This document shows positions 62,957 to 64,000 of a DNA stretch of 64,000 bases, one piece after another. Position numbers and translations under genes: made by a program. The number at the start of each line of letters is the position of its first letter. Position 1 is the stretch's first letter. The notes under the pieces were generated by a model, which saw nothing but the letters and a program-made list of their open reading frames with translations, made no database searches and had not been told where the DNA came from. This DNA is from Macropodus opercularis (lineage: Eukaryota; Chordata; Actinopteri; Anabantiformes; Osphronemidae). The stretch lies in assembly GCA_030770545.1 (NCBI GenBank), contig CM061109.1, forward strand, positions 16,848,001 to 16,912,000. Reading direction: 5' to 3'.

Positions 62957-63215
62957 CTTCAGCTGTTTCATATTAACTTGTCACTAATGTAGTAGCAAAG
63001 TATTTGTGCATTTTTAATGCTTTTAAACTGCACTTCTATCAATCTATTTCAACTTTCTTCAACTGCTTCAACTTCTGCAAACAAACAATTCCTGTTCTTC
63101 TATGTTTTAACTGCTTCAGCTGTTTCATATTAACTTGTCATTAGTGTAGCAGCAAAGTATTTCTGCATTTTTAATGCTTTTAAACTGCACTTTTATCAAT
63201 ATATTTCAACTTTAT
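62957..63215. repeat. Tandem sub-repeat of about 150 bp between the two long units
   Basis: GCTTCAGCTGTTTCATATTAAC followed by TTTTTAATGCTTTTAAACTGCAC and TATTTCAACTTT occurs twice in succession (from about 62958 and 63113). A partial third copy follows from 63853. The region therefore has nested tandem structure. Confidence 0.8.
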
Positions 63216-63467
63216 TCTTTTAAAATCCAGCTTTTCCTGTTTAAGCCTCTCATGTACACAATATATTGTACAGAACCTTTTACTGGATTCTGCAACACTC
63301 TGTCAACAGTTTCAGCAGTTGATTTCAACACCAATAACTCTTCGACGTTTCTTGAAGCCAATGTGGCACTAAACAGTTTCCACAGTCTACTTAGTGTCTG
63401 ACACTGACTTTACAAGTCAAACACTCTAAGATATTTTACACACAGCCCCATCTTCTGGTTGTTCCTA

Positions 63468-63857
63468 ACAATTGCATTATAGCAGTTTCAAAAGTGGGGG
63501 TGGTCACATTTGAATGTTCACACCTCCTTCCCAGAAAAACAGCTTCAACTTATAAATAGTGACTACTGCTGCAAATTAACAATTGAATTACAATGTTGAC
63601 TGTACTTTGTGTTAGATGTAAACGTTTGATGTGCTTAACATTCACGTTTTATATAAATAGTTGTCAACACCCTAAGTGAAACTGCTGTGACAGGAAATGA
63701 CCTTCACACTGCATGGCAAGCTAATGACATCCAAAACAAGCTGTTTGGGCTTTGATGGTTAGCACATTCTGTTCTGTGCTAATTGTTGGCCCACCAATCA
63801 GTAGATTGCACCTGATGGTACTTTCAAAACTGCTTGCAATCTGTATGAGACCTGCTT
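63468..63857. repeat. 390-bp repeat unit, copy 2
   Basis: Direct repeat of 62451-62840 at an offset of 1017 bp. The intervening DNA plus the second copy suggests a tandem duplication of a unit of about 1 kb, or two insertions of the same element. Confidence 0.9.
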
Positions 63858-64000
63858 CAGCTGTTTCATATTAACTTGTCACTAGTGTAGTGGTTAAGCA
63901 ACTGCTCTCTGCTCTAGTAATCTTGACTTCAAATCCAACTGTGGGCATGCTATAAAAGTAACATCTGTGACAATTTTAATCTACAGCTGAAGCAATTTTA

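Larger units (their letters stand above)
61655..64000 (+). other. SESTD1 intron occupied by repeats, continuing off the window
   Basis: After the donor at 61655 (GTAACA) no further SESTD1 exon is found. From about 61900 to the end the sequence is a composite of repeats (separate entries): palindromic 48-bp tandem units, a common-looking dispersed element and two copies of a 390-bp unit. Confidence 0.7.

Noticed and set aside
63888..63960. Possible tRNA gene near the right edge
   Set aside because: The A-box and B-box resemblance is partial, no acceptor-stem pairing was found, and the segment is part of a repeated block.

Overview
The window is vertebrate nuclear DNA, almost certainly from a ray-finned (teleost, probably percomorph-like) fish. 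It has many small GT-AG introns, abundant (CA/TG)n microsatellites and vertebrate-specific protein families. All names below come from reading the translated exons and recalling the families. No search was run, and the species cannot be fixed from the sequence.

Five multi-exon protein genes lie head to tail on the + strand. (1) 59-10971: 3' part of ITPRID2 (SSFA2/KRAP), an IP3-receptor-binding scaffold, 13 coding exons, with a 3'UTR reaching about 13.1 kb. (2) 14033-20656: complete CWC22, the spliceosome/exon-junction-complex loading factor, 19 coding exons, 968 aa. (3) About 22.85-47.0 kb: ZNF385B, four matrin/U1-type zinc fingers. It has a CpG-rich NRF1-type promoter, a noncoding first exon, 10 coding exons (32973-45574, 582 aa), large introns and likely alternative first exons. 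(4) 50737-54711: complete SLC22 transporter of the OCTN (SLC22A4/A5) type, 11 exons, 556 aa. (5) About 55.8 kb to the right edge: SESTD1, CpG-rich promoter, noncoding exon and the first nine coding exons (292 aa: the SEC14-like domain and the start of the spectrin region); the gene runs off the window. In every chain the exons join in phase and the summed lengths are divisible by three.

CWC22-ZNF385B-SESTD1 is a gene order I recall from human chromosome 2q31. The fish window differs in two ways: ITPRID2 sits directly upstream of CWC22 in the same orientation, and an OCTN-like transporter lies between ZNF385B and SESTD1. The genes are functionally unrelated (calcium-signalling scaffold, splicing factor, RNA/DNA-binding zinc finger, transporter, lipid-binding scaffold), so this is conserved synteny and not a pathway cluster.

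Non-genic content: a 0.5-kb CCCTR pentamer array (24.49-25.00 kb) with strong G-quadruplex/i-motif potential, many TG/CA microsatellites, a 15-bp perfect hairpin (31.63 kb), and a composite repeat block filling the last SESTD1 intron (61.9-64.0 kb). The most intriguing unexplained item is inside ZNF385B intron 1: a TATA-box promoter (26497-26504) followed by three exons with consensus splice sites that join in phase into a 65-codon ORF (26929-27849) with a hydrophobic N-terminus. I do not recognise it, and coding status is unproven.
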